Below, piece by piece: positions 1 through 7,006 of a stretch of DNA of 15,303 nt (positions are counted from its first letter, which is position 1; the number at the start of each line of letters is the position of its first letter). A program made the position numbers and the translations under genes. This stretch comes from Acidobacteriota bacterium (GTDB lineage Bacteria; Acidobacteriota; Blastocatellia; Pyrinomonadales; Pyrinomonadaceae). The notes under the pieces were generated by a model. That model was not told where the DNA came from. It was given only the letters and a program-made list of their open reading frames with translations, and made no database searches. The DNA lies in assembly GCA_963169175.1 (NCBI GenBank), contig CAUJFK010000127.1:1-15303 (forward strand), written 5' to 3'.

Positions 1-8
1 GATCAGCC

Positions 9-200
9 ATGAGAATTCCATTGTCCGAATTTGAACAATTCATTGATGAGTCTGTATGCAAGCGTGGGCGTACATATTTCAACAAAGGGTTTGTAACTGA
101 ATGTGAAGAAATCACGGATGGAAATTTCGAGGCAATTGTTGCCGGGACTCAGGACTTTCTAGTTAGTTTAAGTAGATTGTCTATACTTAGCAAAATATGA
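9..200 (+). pseudogene. N-terminal fragment of a SWIM zinc-finger-like protein
   Basis: The 63-residue frame starts MRIPLSEFEQFIDE and continues with RGRTYFNKG, then EEITDGNFEAIVAGTQDF. This matches my memory of the N-terminal region of bacterial SWIM zinc-finger proteins, where it precedes a CxCx(n)CxH zinc motif. No zinc motif follows. The family-like stretch ends at about residue 54 (VSL), and the last nine residues (SRLSILSKI) are encoded by DNA running into the palindrome at 183-215. No continuation of the SWIM protein is visible in the next 3 kb. I read it as a broken gene, probably cut by insertion or deletion at the ATPase's left edge. The start ATG lies 8 bases from the window edge, so its upstream signals cannot be seen. 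Alternatively it is an intact small protein of unknown role. Confidence 0.45.
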
Positions 201-232
201 TACTTTGCTAAGTATGGTGAATTTACTTAGCA
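183..232 (+). promoter_or_regulatory. 12-bp palindrome plus third half-site overlapping the ATPase start
   Basis: A perfect inverted repeat, atacttagcaaa (183-194) and tttgctaagtat (204-215), has a 9-base spacer. The right arm overlaps the ATG of the ATPase (214-216). A third copy of the half-site, acttagcaa (225-233), lies inside the first codons. A good -10-like hexamer, TATGAT, sits at 196-201 in the spacer, which would put transcript starts about 5-8 bases before the ATG, giving a nearly leaderless mRNA. The layout suggests an operator for autoregulation, or the terminal repeat of a mobile cassette. The repeats are seen directly; both roles are inferred. Confidence 0.5.
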
Positions 233-1464
233 ACATCGTTAAGAAGCAACAACAGGAGATTCCTGTAATTCTGAGACAGGCGACTGTTGAACGCGATTCA
301 AGAACAACGCTGACAAAGACATTATCCTCGGGGCTGATCAAAGCCGTTATCGGCCCGCGACGTTCGGGCAAGTCCAGTCTTGTTTTGCAGTGTCTTGGCG
401 GAAATAAGGCGGCATATCTGAATTTTGAAGACGAGGCTCTGACCTTCAGTTTTACCGCCGATGAGGTTTTGGAAGCTTTCGAGGAAGTCTATCCTGGTTA
501 CGAATACATATTTTTTGATGAAATACAGCTTTTCCCGGATTGGGAAAAACTGCTAAACAGGCTTCACCGGACGGGTAAAAACCTAATCGTCTCAGGCTCT
601 AATTCAAAATTGCTTAGCGGCGAGTTGGCTTCAAGCCTGACGGGACGGCATCTGGTGCTTGAACTTCTGCCGTTTTCTTTCCACGAGTATTTATCAGCAA
701 GAGGTGGAAATCCAGGTACACAGGAAGATTACGTAAATTACCTTAACTCCGGCGGGTTTCCTACGGTCGTGCTGCACGAAGACAACGCGGGCGAATTTCT
801 GAGGGCATTGTGGGATTCGGTGATCTTAAAAGACGTTGTGGGGCGCTACAAATTGAGGCGTCCGGTCGAGTTGAGGAATCTGCTGTACGTCATTTTACAG
901 CAGATGTCGGCGAAGGTGACTTCGAGGTCGCTTGAAAGAGCTGTTAACAAGCAGCTTAGCAACGTTACGATAAATAAGTTTATCGGTTACGCCAAGCAGG
1001 CATATCTTTGCAGTTTGCTGCAGAACTATTCGTTCAAGCCACGCGAACGCGTAAACTCCGAAAAAAAAGTCTATGTTTTTGATAACGGATTTTACACTGC
1101 CCATCGTTCAACACCGCAGGCGGATATCGGAAGGCTCCTTGAGAACGCTGTGTTTATAGACCTTGTTCGGTTGGGCTTCGAACCTAATGTTGACCTGTTC
1201 TACTATCGAAGCAAGTCGGGCTATGAGGTGGACTTTTTTATACTCAGGAACGGGAAGCCATATGCACTTTGTCAGGTCGCGTTCGAGGCAAGCGATATTG
1301 CTACGTTCAACCGAGAAATGCGTTCGCTGATCGCGGCCGGTAATGAGCTAAACATAGACAAACTTTATTTCCTCACTGCGGATGGCGTCAGACGGAGCGA
1401 TTTGATCGACAATAAACTGATCGAAACTATTCCGGCGTGGGAATTAAATTCTGCAATCGTTTGA
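214..1464 (+). CDS. AAA-family ATPase with DUF4143 C-terminal domain
   Basis: This 416-residue protein belongs to the large family of AAA_14/DUF4143 ATPases, whose cellular role is mostly unknown and which often sit in variable genome regions. The Walker A motif GPRRSGKS is at residues 47-54, Walker B YIFFDEIQ at 98-105, and the sensor-like LIVSGSN at 124-130. The family-typical TGRHLVLELLPFSFHEYL is at 143-160. The C-terminal domain has the restriction-nuclease-like pattern: E310 in LLENAVF, then GYEVDFF with E338 and D340, then Q354. The usual Lys of an active PD-(D/E)xK site is not evident (CQVAFE), so nuclease activity is doubtful. The length is normal for the family. I chose ATG 214; an in-frame TTG at 205 lies within the palindrome and is less likely. 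The gene is more AT-rich than the metal operon and follows a broken gene, which fits recent acquisition. Confidence 0.85.
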   Translation: MVNLLSNIVKKQQQEIPVILRQATVERDSRTTLTKTLSSGLIKAVIGPRRSGKSSLVLQCLGGNKAAYLNFEDEALTFSFTADEVLEAFEEVYPGYEYIFFDEIQLFPDWEKLLNRLHRTGKNLIVSGSNSKLLSGELASSLTGRHLVLELLPFSFHEYLSARGGNPGTQEDYVNYLNSGGFPTVVLHEDNAGEFLRALWDSVILKDVVGRYKLRRPVELRNLLYVILQQMSAKVTSRSLERAVNKQLSNVTINKFIGYAKQAYLCSLLQNYSFKPRERVNSEKKVYVFDNGFYTAHRSTPQADIGRLLENAVFIDLVRLGFEPNVDLFYYRSKSGYEVDFFILRNGKPYALCQVAFEASDIATFNREMRSLIAAGNELNIDKLYFLTADGVRRSDLIDNKLIETIPAWELNSAIV

Positions 1465-1505
1465 TTTGCAGGAAGAACTTGATCATGTGTAGTCGCTTGA
1501 GCAAT

Positions 1506-2762
1506 TTATTTCGATGCCACAGAGGAGTCGGAGTGTTCAAATGCAGAGACCATCCGGTCAATTTCAGCTTTGTTCAAGCCGAGAGTCTGAGCAACGTCGC
1601 GCCATTTGGCAACCTCTATACCAACTTCTTTCATGATCGCTTTCGCTTCATCTTGGGACAATCTGAAATCCTTTAATACGGATAAGGCAAGATCAAGCGA
1701 GGCAGTGCCGTCGTTGAGATCAATTGTTGTTGTCAGAATTCTGGGTTTTATTTCTACGGGCGTAGGGTTCAGATCATAGGCCGAGGACAATCTCCATCCT
1801 TTATGGCGTTCGTAGAGAAATCCGTGGTTGCGTAGGTGATCGTCAGTATTGGAAATCAGAATGCCAAAAACTATCCGTCGCCAAAGTTGGGCTAGATCTT
1901 TTGAAGGATCGGCTCCGTATTGACGCAGCGCATCTGCGATCTCCAAGTAGCTATGTGTATCGTTATCTTTTGCTTGGAGCATGCTCATAGCAGACAGGAA
2001 TGGCACTCGGATATTTCCAATACGATCGAATCGTCGAATGAGCAGCACAGGTTTCTCGGAAACATTTATCATTCTCCACGATGGGACGAGGACGCCGGCT
2101 TTTTCGGCTAGTGTCAACGCAACAGCTTCCCAGGCCACGACATTATGTTCGTCATCCCTACTTGAGAATTTGGCAATGGCGAGTTGACCGTCAGTCTCTA
2201 GAACAGAGGCCTTTGGCCGGGCACCGCCCACGGATGAACCCGGTGCAAGTAGAATACGCAGGTCTTCGGCAGTTTCATCTTCGTCCAGAAAATGTTCGGC
2301 GGCCGAGAGCAATTTCGGTAGCTCGACAAGCGGCGGAATCGCTCTGGTCTCATCCGGAGCCAAAAAGGGTCCGCCGGATTCGTCAGCAAATCTCAGAGCA
2401 CCTTGTCGAGCTTCATCATTTACACCGAGCAGAAAGTCGGCTTCGCCTAACGTCCGAGGTATTTCGTCTAGGGATCGCGCTCGTCGAGCTTCGGCACGGC
2501 GCATCAAAATTCGTCCCCAACGATCCGGAGCTGAGTCGCCGATTGAGCCGAACAGGCTCTGGTCAGCCAAGGTGTGACACGAGCCTGCGGTCAGAGTCTA
2601 CGCCGGTTCTAATGCAAAATGCTCCGCATGCTTAAGCTATCTTTCATCGTATTCGAACGAGGCGCTTTCGCTCCCTTTTCGGTAGTGACACCACAACCGA
2701 CCGACAGGAATATTTTCGTCGCCAAGAGCAATATAGACGGAGAGTCTTCGGCTACTATTCAT
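1506..2762 (-). pseudogene. hipA: HipA-type serine/threonine kinase with two in-frame amber codons
   Basis: HipA kinases are toxins of type II HipBA modules; E. coli HipA phosphorylates glutamyl-tRNA synthetase. Read through, this frame gives 418 codons, a normal HipA length. It starts MNSSRRLSVYIALGDENIPV and includes GRALF/GSIGDSAPDRWGR-like sequence at about residues 69-84. The P-loop-like GSSVGGARPK is at 175-184, the ATP-site Lys at K198 (AIAKF), the catalytic NTDDHLRNHG at 305-314, and the metal-binding DLNP at 330-333. Codons 42 (2637-2639) and 55 (2598-2600) are TAG where homologs usually have Trp and a hydrophobic residue; the frame is otherwise kept. TAG is an ordinary stop elsewhere here, ending hipB, czcC, czcA and the M28 gene. 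So I read a doubly inactivated gene. A shorter product starting from TTG 2570 would lack the N-terminal subdomain. The start overlaps the hipB stop (ATGAATAG). Confidence 0.8.
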
Positions 2763-3084
2763 TGCTGCTCGCCTTCTTGGTAGGGAATCGAATACGTTTG
2801 GGGAGATTTTCTTCTTCAAGCATCCGTCCGACGGTATCGAATGTCGCATCCGCAAGATCACTCAGTCGGTCGGTTAGTCCCAAAGCAAACAGCACATTGG
2901 CATAGCCTCCGAGCGAGACTGAAGGATCGCCTTTTTCGATCTTGCCAAGCGTCGCTCGCGATAGATCTGCGCGCTCGGCCATTAGAGCAACCGGAATGCG
3001 CCGCCGCCGCCGACTATCGCGGATATCTTGCCCAAGCTTGCGTAAGGCTTTTTGAATCGGGATTGGCAGACTTGTTTTACGCAT
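2755..3084 (-). CDS. hipB: HipB-type Xre-family antitoxin/repressor
   Basis: This 109-residue protein has an N-terminal Xre-type helix-turn-helix at about residues 13-70. It runs LRKLGQDIRDSRRRRRIPVA, then MAERADLSRATLGKIEKGDP, then YANVLFALGL. That is the classic layout of HipB antitoxins, which bind palindromic operators and neutralise HipA. The C-terminal tail (EEENLPKRIRFPTKKASSNE) resembles tails of HipB proteins paired with this HipA subtype. The stop codon overlaps the hipA start by 8 bases, as expected for translational coupling. I chose ATG at 3084; an in-frame TTG at 3102 would add six residues. No good ribosome binding site is seen for either. The gene looks intact although its partner is broken, so it may now act only as a DNA-binding repressor. 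Confidence 0.85.
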   Translation of the reverse strand: MRKTSLPIPIQKALRKLGQDIRDSRRRRRIPVALMAERADLSRATLGKIEKGDPSVSLGGYANVLFALGLTDRLSDLADATFDTVGRMLEEENLPKRIRFPTKKASSNE

Positions 3085-3106
3085 ATGGCAATCATTACAC
3101 AAATGA

Positions 3107-3151
3107 TATTAGTCGCTAATAGGCTTAAGGACTATATTAGTATCCTTTAAG
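3107..3151 (-). promoter_or_regulatory. Palindromes upstream of hipB, candidate operator
   Basis: Two inverted repeats lie 23-67 bases upstream of the hipB start. One is tattag-tcg-ctaata (3107-3121), perfect with 6-bp arms. The other spans 3124-3151 with outer arms cttaagga and tcctttaag, differing by one extra T. HipB proteins of other bacteria bind palindromes in this position to repress their own operon. The repeats are visible; the operator role is inferred. The DNA from 3152 to 3277 is AT-rich and shows no gene. Confidence 0.4.
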
Positions 3152-3277
3152 ATCGAATATAAATCAATCGTTGAAATGAAAGCAGCCTACTATACGGCCT
3201 ATGAATAGAAATCAAACATGATGTGAATAATTTTACATTTACATTGTGGATGTCCCGTTTATTGTTAAAGCTTGAAT

Positions 3278-3535
3278 TCAAGTAGTAAGTGCAACTCTTG
3301 GGGTCGCGGTTGAAGGGTAACTTGAAGCAGCATCTTCACTCTTTGATCCAGGACTGCTCCCCGCCCGATGCGTCTCGCCAATAACCAAACCGTGCTTTGG
3401 CCCACATAACTCATCGACTTCCAGCACCATTGCATGCCAGATCATTTCTCGCACGGACCCGCGTATGAACGCCCGAAACGCCTCAACCGCCTCGCTCCCT
3501 TGTCCCTTCTTTTCAAAAACCCTAAACTCTCTCAT
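3278..3535 (-). pseudogene. N-terminal remnant of a Mutator/IS256-like transposase
   Basis: The 85-residue frame reads MREFRVFEKKGQGSEAVEAF, then IRGSVREMIWHAMVLEVDEL, then CGPKHG...HRAGSSPGS. This is the pattern of the N-terminal region of IS256/Mutator-family transposases (the AEEVxxLCG...RxGSxPG stretch). After PGS the similarity stops, and the frame ends 20 residues later, where a full transposase of about 400 residues should continue. The DDE catalytic residues are absent. A strong SD, AAGGAG, lies 7 bases before the ATG on the minus strand (3543-3548). A possible outer end of the element is at 3640-3670. The family call rests on recalled motifs, so it is moderate. Confidence 0.55.
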
Positions 3536-3538
3536 TGA

Positions 3539-3615
3539 TGGTCTCCTTGCCGATCCAACTCGGCATTCACTTACATGAATTTCTTGCCGGCGAAAGTATC
3601 GCCCTCAGGAGACCA
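3539..3615 (-). promoter_or_regulatory. Inverted repeat that could hide the transposase ribosome binding site
   Basis: The 9-bp arms tggtctcct (3539-3547) and aggagacca (3607-3615) are perfectly complementary. On a minus-strand transcript the downstream arm contains the transposase SD (AAGGAG, 3548-3543). A transcript entering from outside would therefore fold and mask the SD, while one starting between the arms would not. IS10 and IS50 are known to use this device against read-through activation. A smaller hairpin, tgccga/tcggca (3548-3565), lies just upstream of the SD. Confidence 0.4.
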
Positions 3616-3639
3616 CTTTTTCAACTTTTAACAATTATT

Positions 3640-3670
3640 GGGACGCTTCCCAGAAACCTGTCTGCGACCC
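3640..3670 (-). repeat. Possible terminal inverted repeat of the decayed IS
   Basis: Read inward on the minus strand from 3670, the sequence begins GGGTCGCAGACAGGTTTCTG and continues GGAAGCGTCCC. The form and position, about 105-135 bases upstream of the transposase start, resemble left ends of IS256/Mutator-type elements. I could not find the matching right end near 3150-3280, in keeping with a truncated element. Confidence 0.3.
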
Positions 3671-3745
3671 TAAAATGAATTTCCCAATCGGTACAACGAC
3701 TTAGTACACTAGACAACCTTGCTTGGAATTTGAGAACATAGTCGC

Positions 3746-4084
3746 TTGCAAATTCTGACTTACATTTTTGTTGCGTACTTGCTGGCCCTTTCGGTGCAGC
3801 CGTGTAGGGACAGCGTAATGCCGCGTGACGATCAGGGTCACCCGATTCAGAAAGTTGCCCATCTTGATCGATCGTCGCAGGACAGAGAAAGTGACACTTA
3901 CGATGATTGCTCACCGTTTTGCGTTTGTTCGTGCTGCGGGAGCAACTCAGCCCCAACGATCGCTTATACTCTGCCGGTAACTTCTCCAAAAGTTCGTGAG
4001 GTTGTTGCCGAAGTGGAAACACAATACAAAACTCCCTACAAATCAACCCGCACCTACTCCATCTGGCAACCGCCAAAAGCCTAA
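3746..4084 (+). CDS. Small Cys-rich exported protein, DUF6660-like, of metal-efflux operons
   Basis: This is a 112-residue protein with a hydrophobic N-terminus (residues 4-19, a likely signal peptide or anchor) followed by Cys20. A Cys cluster, DDCSPFCVCSCCG, holds Cys55, 59, 61, 63 and 64. The C-terminus is YSIWQPPKA. This combination matches small proteins I know next to CzcCBA operons, especially in Bacteroidota (DUF6660). Their function is not established; the Cys cluster and position suggest extracytoplasmic binding of a thiophilic metal. The start is TTG at 3746, because a stop at 3731-3733 closes the frame and no earlier start exists. It lies 95 bases before czcC on the same strand. 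A 156-codon frame on the other strand (3621-4091) is its shadow. The stretch 3671-3745 presumably holds the promoter, but no convincing box was found. Confidence 0.7.
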   Translation: MQILTYIFVAYLLALSVQPCRDSVMPRDDQGHPIQKVAHLDRSSQDRESDTYDDCSPFCVCSCCGSNSAPTIAYTLPVTSPKVREVVAEVETQYKTPYKSTRTYSIWQPPKA

Positions 4085-4179
4085 CTAACAACCCAAAACT
4101 GCGCCTTTTTGTTTGATGGTCGCGCCTATTTTTGGCCGTAACTGTCGCGCGTTTTTGTTAGCTATTGTTTTTGGAATTT

Positions 4180-5493
4180 ATGCACAGATCCATTTTATTG
4201 TTAGCTCTGATAACCGCGGCCGTCGCTGTACCGGGACAGACAAAGTTAGCCGACGCCAATTATCCGATCTATCACAGCCAAACGGATGGACTTTCTCTTG
4301 CCGAGATCGTCAAGCTGGCATTTGAAACAAACAGCGAGATAAAGATCGCTCAATTAGAGGTCGATAAGGCGAAAGCTCGAATGACGCAGGCCCGCCTTAG
4401 GCCGAACCCGACGCTTGAAGTCGATCAGAGTTCCGGCCGGTTAGTTGGTTCGCCCGGTAACGGTGAGTTCAGTGCGGGTGTTTCATTTCCGTTGGAACTC
4501 TACGGCCAGCGGAACCGGCGTATCGAACGCTCCAGAGCCGAGATCGTTTTGAAGGAAGCGGAAATTGCAGCGAGACAGCGGGAGATACTTTCTCGTATCG
4601 TTGCCGACTATGCCGACGCTCTTTCTGCTTTTCGCGAGATCAAGAACCTTGACGAGATGCTTGTCATCGACATCGAAACGATCAAGTTTGTGCAGATCCG
4701 TGTCAACGAGGGCGAAACCGCACCGCTTGAGCTTAGCCTTTTACAAACTGAGGTTGAGCGTTTGCGCGTGCAGCGTCAGCTTGCTGAAGGGCGGCTGCAA
4801 ACAGCGGTCACACGGCTTAAGTATTTTGCCGGAGTAGCGTATGAACAGCCGCTTCGTATCAAAGAAGAGCTTCCACTGGCTACTTTTCCGTCGCTCCCGC
4901 CTTCGACGGAAGTAGCAATCGCTATTGGCCTGAAAAGCCGGCCTGAGATTCGAATTGCTGAACTCGAACAGCAATTGGGAAACGCGGGTCTGCGACTAAT
5001 CCGTTCCGGGGCAAAACCGGAGATATCGGCATTTACAAAATTTTCTCTCAACAGATCAATTATCGATTTGCCGACTGGTCCGTTTCCGCAAGAGCGCGAC
5101 CGAAGCTTACTGTTCGGTGTCACTATCGGCTTGCCCGTATTTGATCAAAAGCAAGGAGCCAAGGCGGAGGCTGCGATAGCGGTACGTCAGGCCCAGGAAT
5201 GTCGTGTTCTTGCAGAGGGCGTGATCAGGAAAGAGATCACTCTTGCTTTTCAACAGCTCGAAACTGCTAGGAAGGCCCTTATCGCACTTGAGACGAATGT
5301 GCTTCCGCGTTCCCGCGAGAATGTCGAGACGATCCGCAGCGTCTACCAGATCGGGCAGATAAAGATCACGGACCTGCTCGTCGAGCAGCGACGATTGGTC
5401 GACGCGAATCGCGACGTCACAGAAGCATTGACCGTAAAATATCGAGCAGAGGCTGATCTATTTATTGCCATCGGACTCACATTTGATAAGTAG
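4180..5493 (+). CDS. czcC: CzcC-type outer-membrane factor (TolC family)
   Basis: This 437-residue protein is the outer-membrane channel of a tripartite metal-efflux complex. It starts MHRSILLLALITAAVAVPGQ, a clear signal peptide. The mature part begins with the family stretch LSLAEIVKLAFETNSEIKIA (about residues 37-56), then ARLRPNPTLEVD and SFPLELYGQRNRRIE. It ends with the second OEP-like repeat, VYQIGQIKITDLLVEQRRLVDANRD. The two long helical repeats and the length fit CzcC/CusC. I chose ATG 4180, since it places the signal peptide at the very N-terminus; an in-frame TTG at 4165 is less likely. It stops at TAG, 12 bases before czcB, so the two are surely co-transcribed. The substrate cannot be told from this protein alone. 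Confidence 0.9.
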   Translation: MHRSILLLALITAAVAVPGQTKLADANYPIYHSQTDGLSLAEIVKLAFETNSEIKIAQLEVDKAKARMTQARLRPNPTLEVDQSSGRLVGSPGNGEFSAGVSFPLELYGQRNRRIERSRAEIVLKEAEIAARQREILSRIVADYADALSAFREIKNLDEMLVIDIETIKFVQIRVNEGETAPLELSLLQTEVERLRVQRQLAEGRLQTAVTRLKYFAGVAYEQPLRIKEELPLATFPSLPPSTEVAIAIGLKSRPEIRIAELEQQLGNAGLRLIRSGAKPEISAFTKFSLNRSIIDLPTGPFPQERDRSLLFGVTIGLPVFDQKQGAKAEAAIAVRQAQECRVLAEGVIRKEITLAFQQLETARKALIALETNVLPRSRENVETIRSVYQIGQIKITDLLVEQRRLVDANRDVTEALTVKYRAEADLFIAIGLTFDK

Positions 5494-5505
5494 GGGAAAA
5501 AGAAT

Positions 5506-7005
5506 ATGGCAGAAGTTAAGATCACAGGACAAAGCGAGCATGACGCGGCCGACGAGGCAGAACTTGACCGCCTCGAATCAAATCTAGATCGCTATGAATT
5601 ACTCGACATTGAGTCCAAACGCGCAAAAAAGAACGCGCTGCTACCTTGGATAATAACGGCGGCTGTCGTTGGTTTGATCGCGACGATCGGGATCGCGTGG
5701 ATCTTTAGTAAGAATTCGGCGAGCGGTGAAAAAGCAGCGACCGAGGAACACAACGAAGACCCGGGACATTCTGAGGACGAGAAAGGCAAGGAAGTTAGGC
5801 TCGATCCCGATGTATTGGCGTCTGCCGGAATCGCGACGGAGTCGGTTACACAGCGGCCGGCTGTCGGCCTATTGAATGTCACGGGTGCCGTCGAACTAAA
5901 TCCTGAGACGACGGAAATGGCAACCACATTGGTTGGCGGCCGAATGGAGAAGGTTTATTACGGTGTCGGCGACTATGTACAAAAAGGTGCGGTGTTAGCG
6001 GTAATTTCGAGTCCGCAGCTCGCGCAAATACACGGCAAGATGCACGAAGCCAAGACGAAGTTTGAATTGGCACAGAGAAATCTTGCTCGCGTTCAGAGAT
6101 CTGAGAACCGGGCCGCCGCGTTGCAGGCAAAGGCAAGGCTGGACGAGGCCGAGGCAACTTTGAAGCGAACTAGACGCCTTATCGAACTTGGTGCGGGTGC
6201 GGGCAAGGATCTGATCGCTGCCGAGACGACATATAAAACAGCAAAGGCCGATTATGATTTTCAGACCAATATTGCATTGAACAAAGAATTGCAGGAAGCA
6301 AGTGCGGAGGTTGAAACGGCTCAGGTTGATCTTCGGCACATCGAGGATGAAATGCGGGCACTAGGTGTTCCCATCGAGTCAGGTAAGCCGGACGATCACC
6401 GCGTTGATTCCTCTCTCGTTTCTTTAAGATCACCGCTTTCAGGAATTATTACCGAAAGAAAATTCAACGCCGGGGCCGGTATTGAGGCGGCAACCCCGAT
6501 ATTCTCGATCTCGAATCTTAGCACGGTGTATGTGATCGCAAATGTCCCGGAAGCAAATTTATCGAGGCTTCGCGTTGGTTCCGTTGCTGAGATTACTTCG
6601 CCCGCGATCGGAACGGTCAGCGGTCGTGTTTCATATATCGATCCTAAATTAGATGAGACGACCAGAACAGGACGCGTTCGCCTGGAAGTTTTAAATGCCG
6701 GTGGAAAACTTCGTGCGGGAATGTTCGCTCAGGTCGGGTTTTACACGGGAACAAGGGCCGAGAGCGGCGAAGAGCTAGTCGTGCCTTCGTCAGCCATTCA
6801 GCGAGCCGGAGACAAAACCGTCGTTTTTGTGCCGCGCGATGACGAAACGGGAGCGTTTGAAGTTCGCGAGATCGAGGCCGGTGCTGACATTAACGGCTAC
6901 ACAAAAGTTATCGAAGGGCTAAAGCTCGGAGAAAAGGTTGTGACGAAAGGCAGCTTTACGCTAAAGACGCAGTTAGAAAAAGGAGCAATGGGGGACGATC
7001 ACTAA
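5506..7005 (+). CDS. czcB: CzcB-type periplasmic adaptor (membrane fusion protein)
   Basis: This 499-residue adaptor joins the RND pump to the outer-membrane channel. An acidic N-terminal tail of about 44 residues precedes one membrane helix (residues 45-68, LLPWIITAAVVGLIATIGIA). Then comes a His/Asp/Glu-rich linker (EEHNEDPGHSEDEKG, 80-94) that could bind metal. The lipoyl/barrel-sandwich start is GGRMEKVYYGVGDYVQKGAV. A long alpha-helical hairpin (about 170-285) is followed by the second lipoyl half (SLRSPLSGIITERKFNAGAG), the beta-barrel and the C-terminal membrane-proximal domain. The protein ends in GDDH. An SD-like aggggaaaaag lies just before the ATG. A cytosolic tail of this length is longer than I expect for CzcB. 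Confidence 0.92.
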   Translation: MAEVKITGQSEHDAADEAELDRLESNLDRYELLDIESKRAKKNALLPWIITAAVVGLIATIGIAWIFSKNSASGEKAATEEHNEDPGHSEDEKGKEVRLDPDVLASAGIATESVTQRPAVGLLNVTGAVELNPETTEMATTLVGGRMEKVYYGVGDYVQKGAVLAVISSPQLAQIHGKMHEAKTKFELAQRNLARVQRSENRAAALQAKARLDEAEATLKRTRRLIELGAGAGKDLIAAETTYKTAKADYDFQTNIALNKELQEASAEVETAQVDLRHIEDEMRALGVPIESGKPDDHRVDSSLVSLRSPLSGIITERKFNAGAGIEAATPIFSISNLSTVYVIANVPEANLSRLRVGSVAEITSPAIGTVSGRVSYIDPKLDETTRTGRVRLEVLNAGGKLRAGMFAQVGFYTGTRAESGEELVVPSSAIQRAGDKTVVFVPRDDETGAFEVREIEAGADINGYTKVIEGLKLGEKVVTKGSFTLKTQLEKGAMGDDH

Positions 7006-7006
7006 T

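Noticed and set aside
1450..1472. ctgcaa/ttgcag inverted repeat at the end of the ATPase gene as a terminator
   Set aside because: The stem is only 6 bp, overlaps the stop codon and has no T-tract.
2081..2635. 184-codon plus-strand frame
   Set aside because: It is antisense to hipA and Arg/His-rich as shadow frames often are; the hipA kinase motifs on the minus strand decide the matter.
1506..2762. Genome-wide amber recoding as an explanation for the two TAG codons in hipA
   Set aside because: TAG ends hipB, czcC, czcA and the M28 gene at the expected lengths, so TAG is a working stop codon here.
3700..3745. Promoter boxes before the Cys-rich gene
   Set aside because: TACACT at 3705 and TTGCTT at 3719 have no partner at a fitting distance.
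3621..4091. 156-codon frame on the minus strand
   Set aside because: It lies antisense to the Cys-rich protein, shows no recognisable motif and is low-complexity in places; the plus-strand frame has family motifs.
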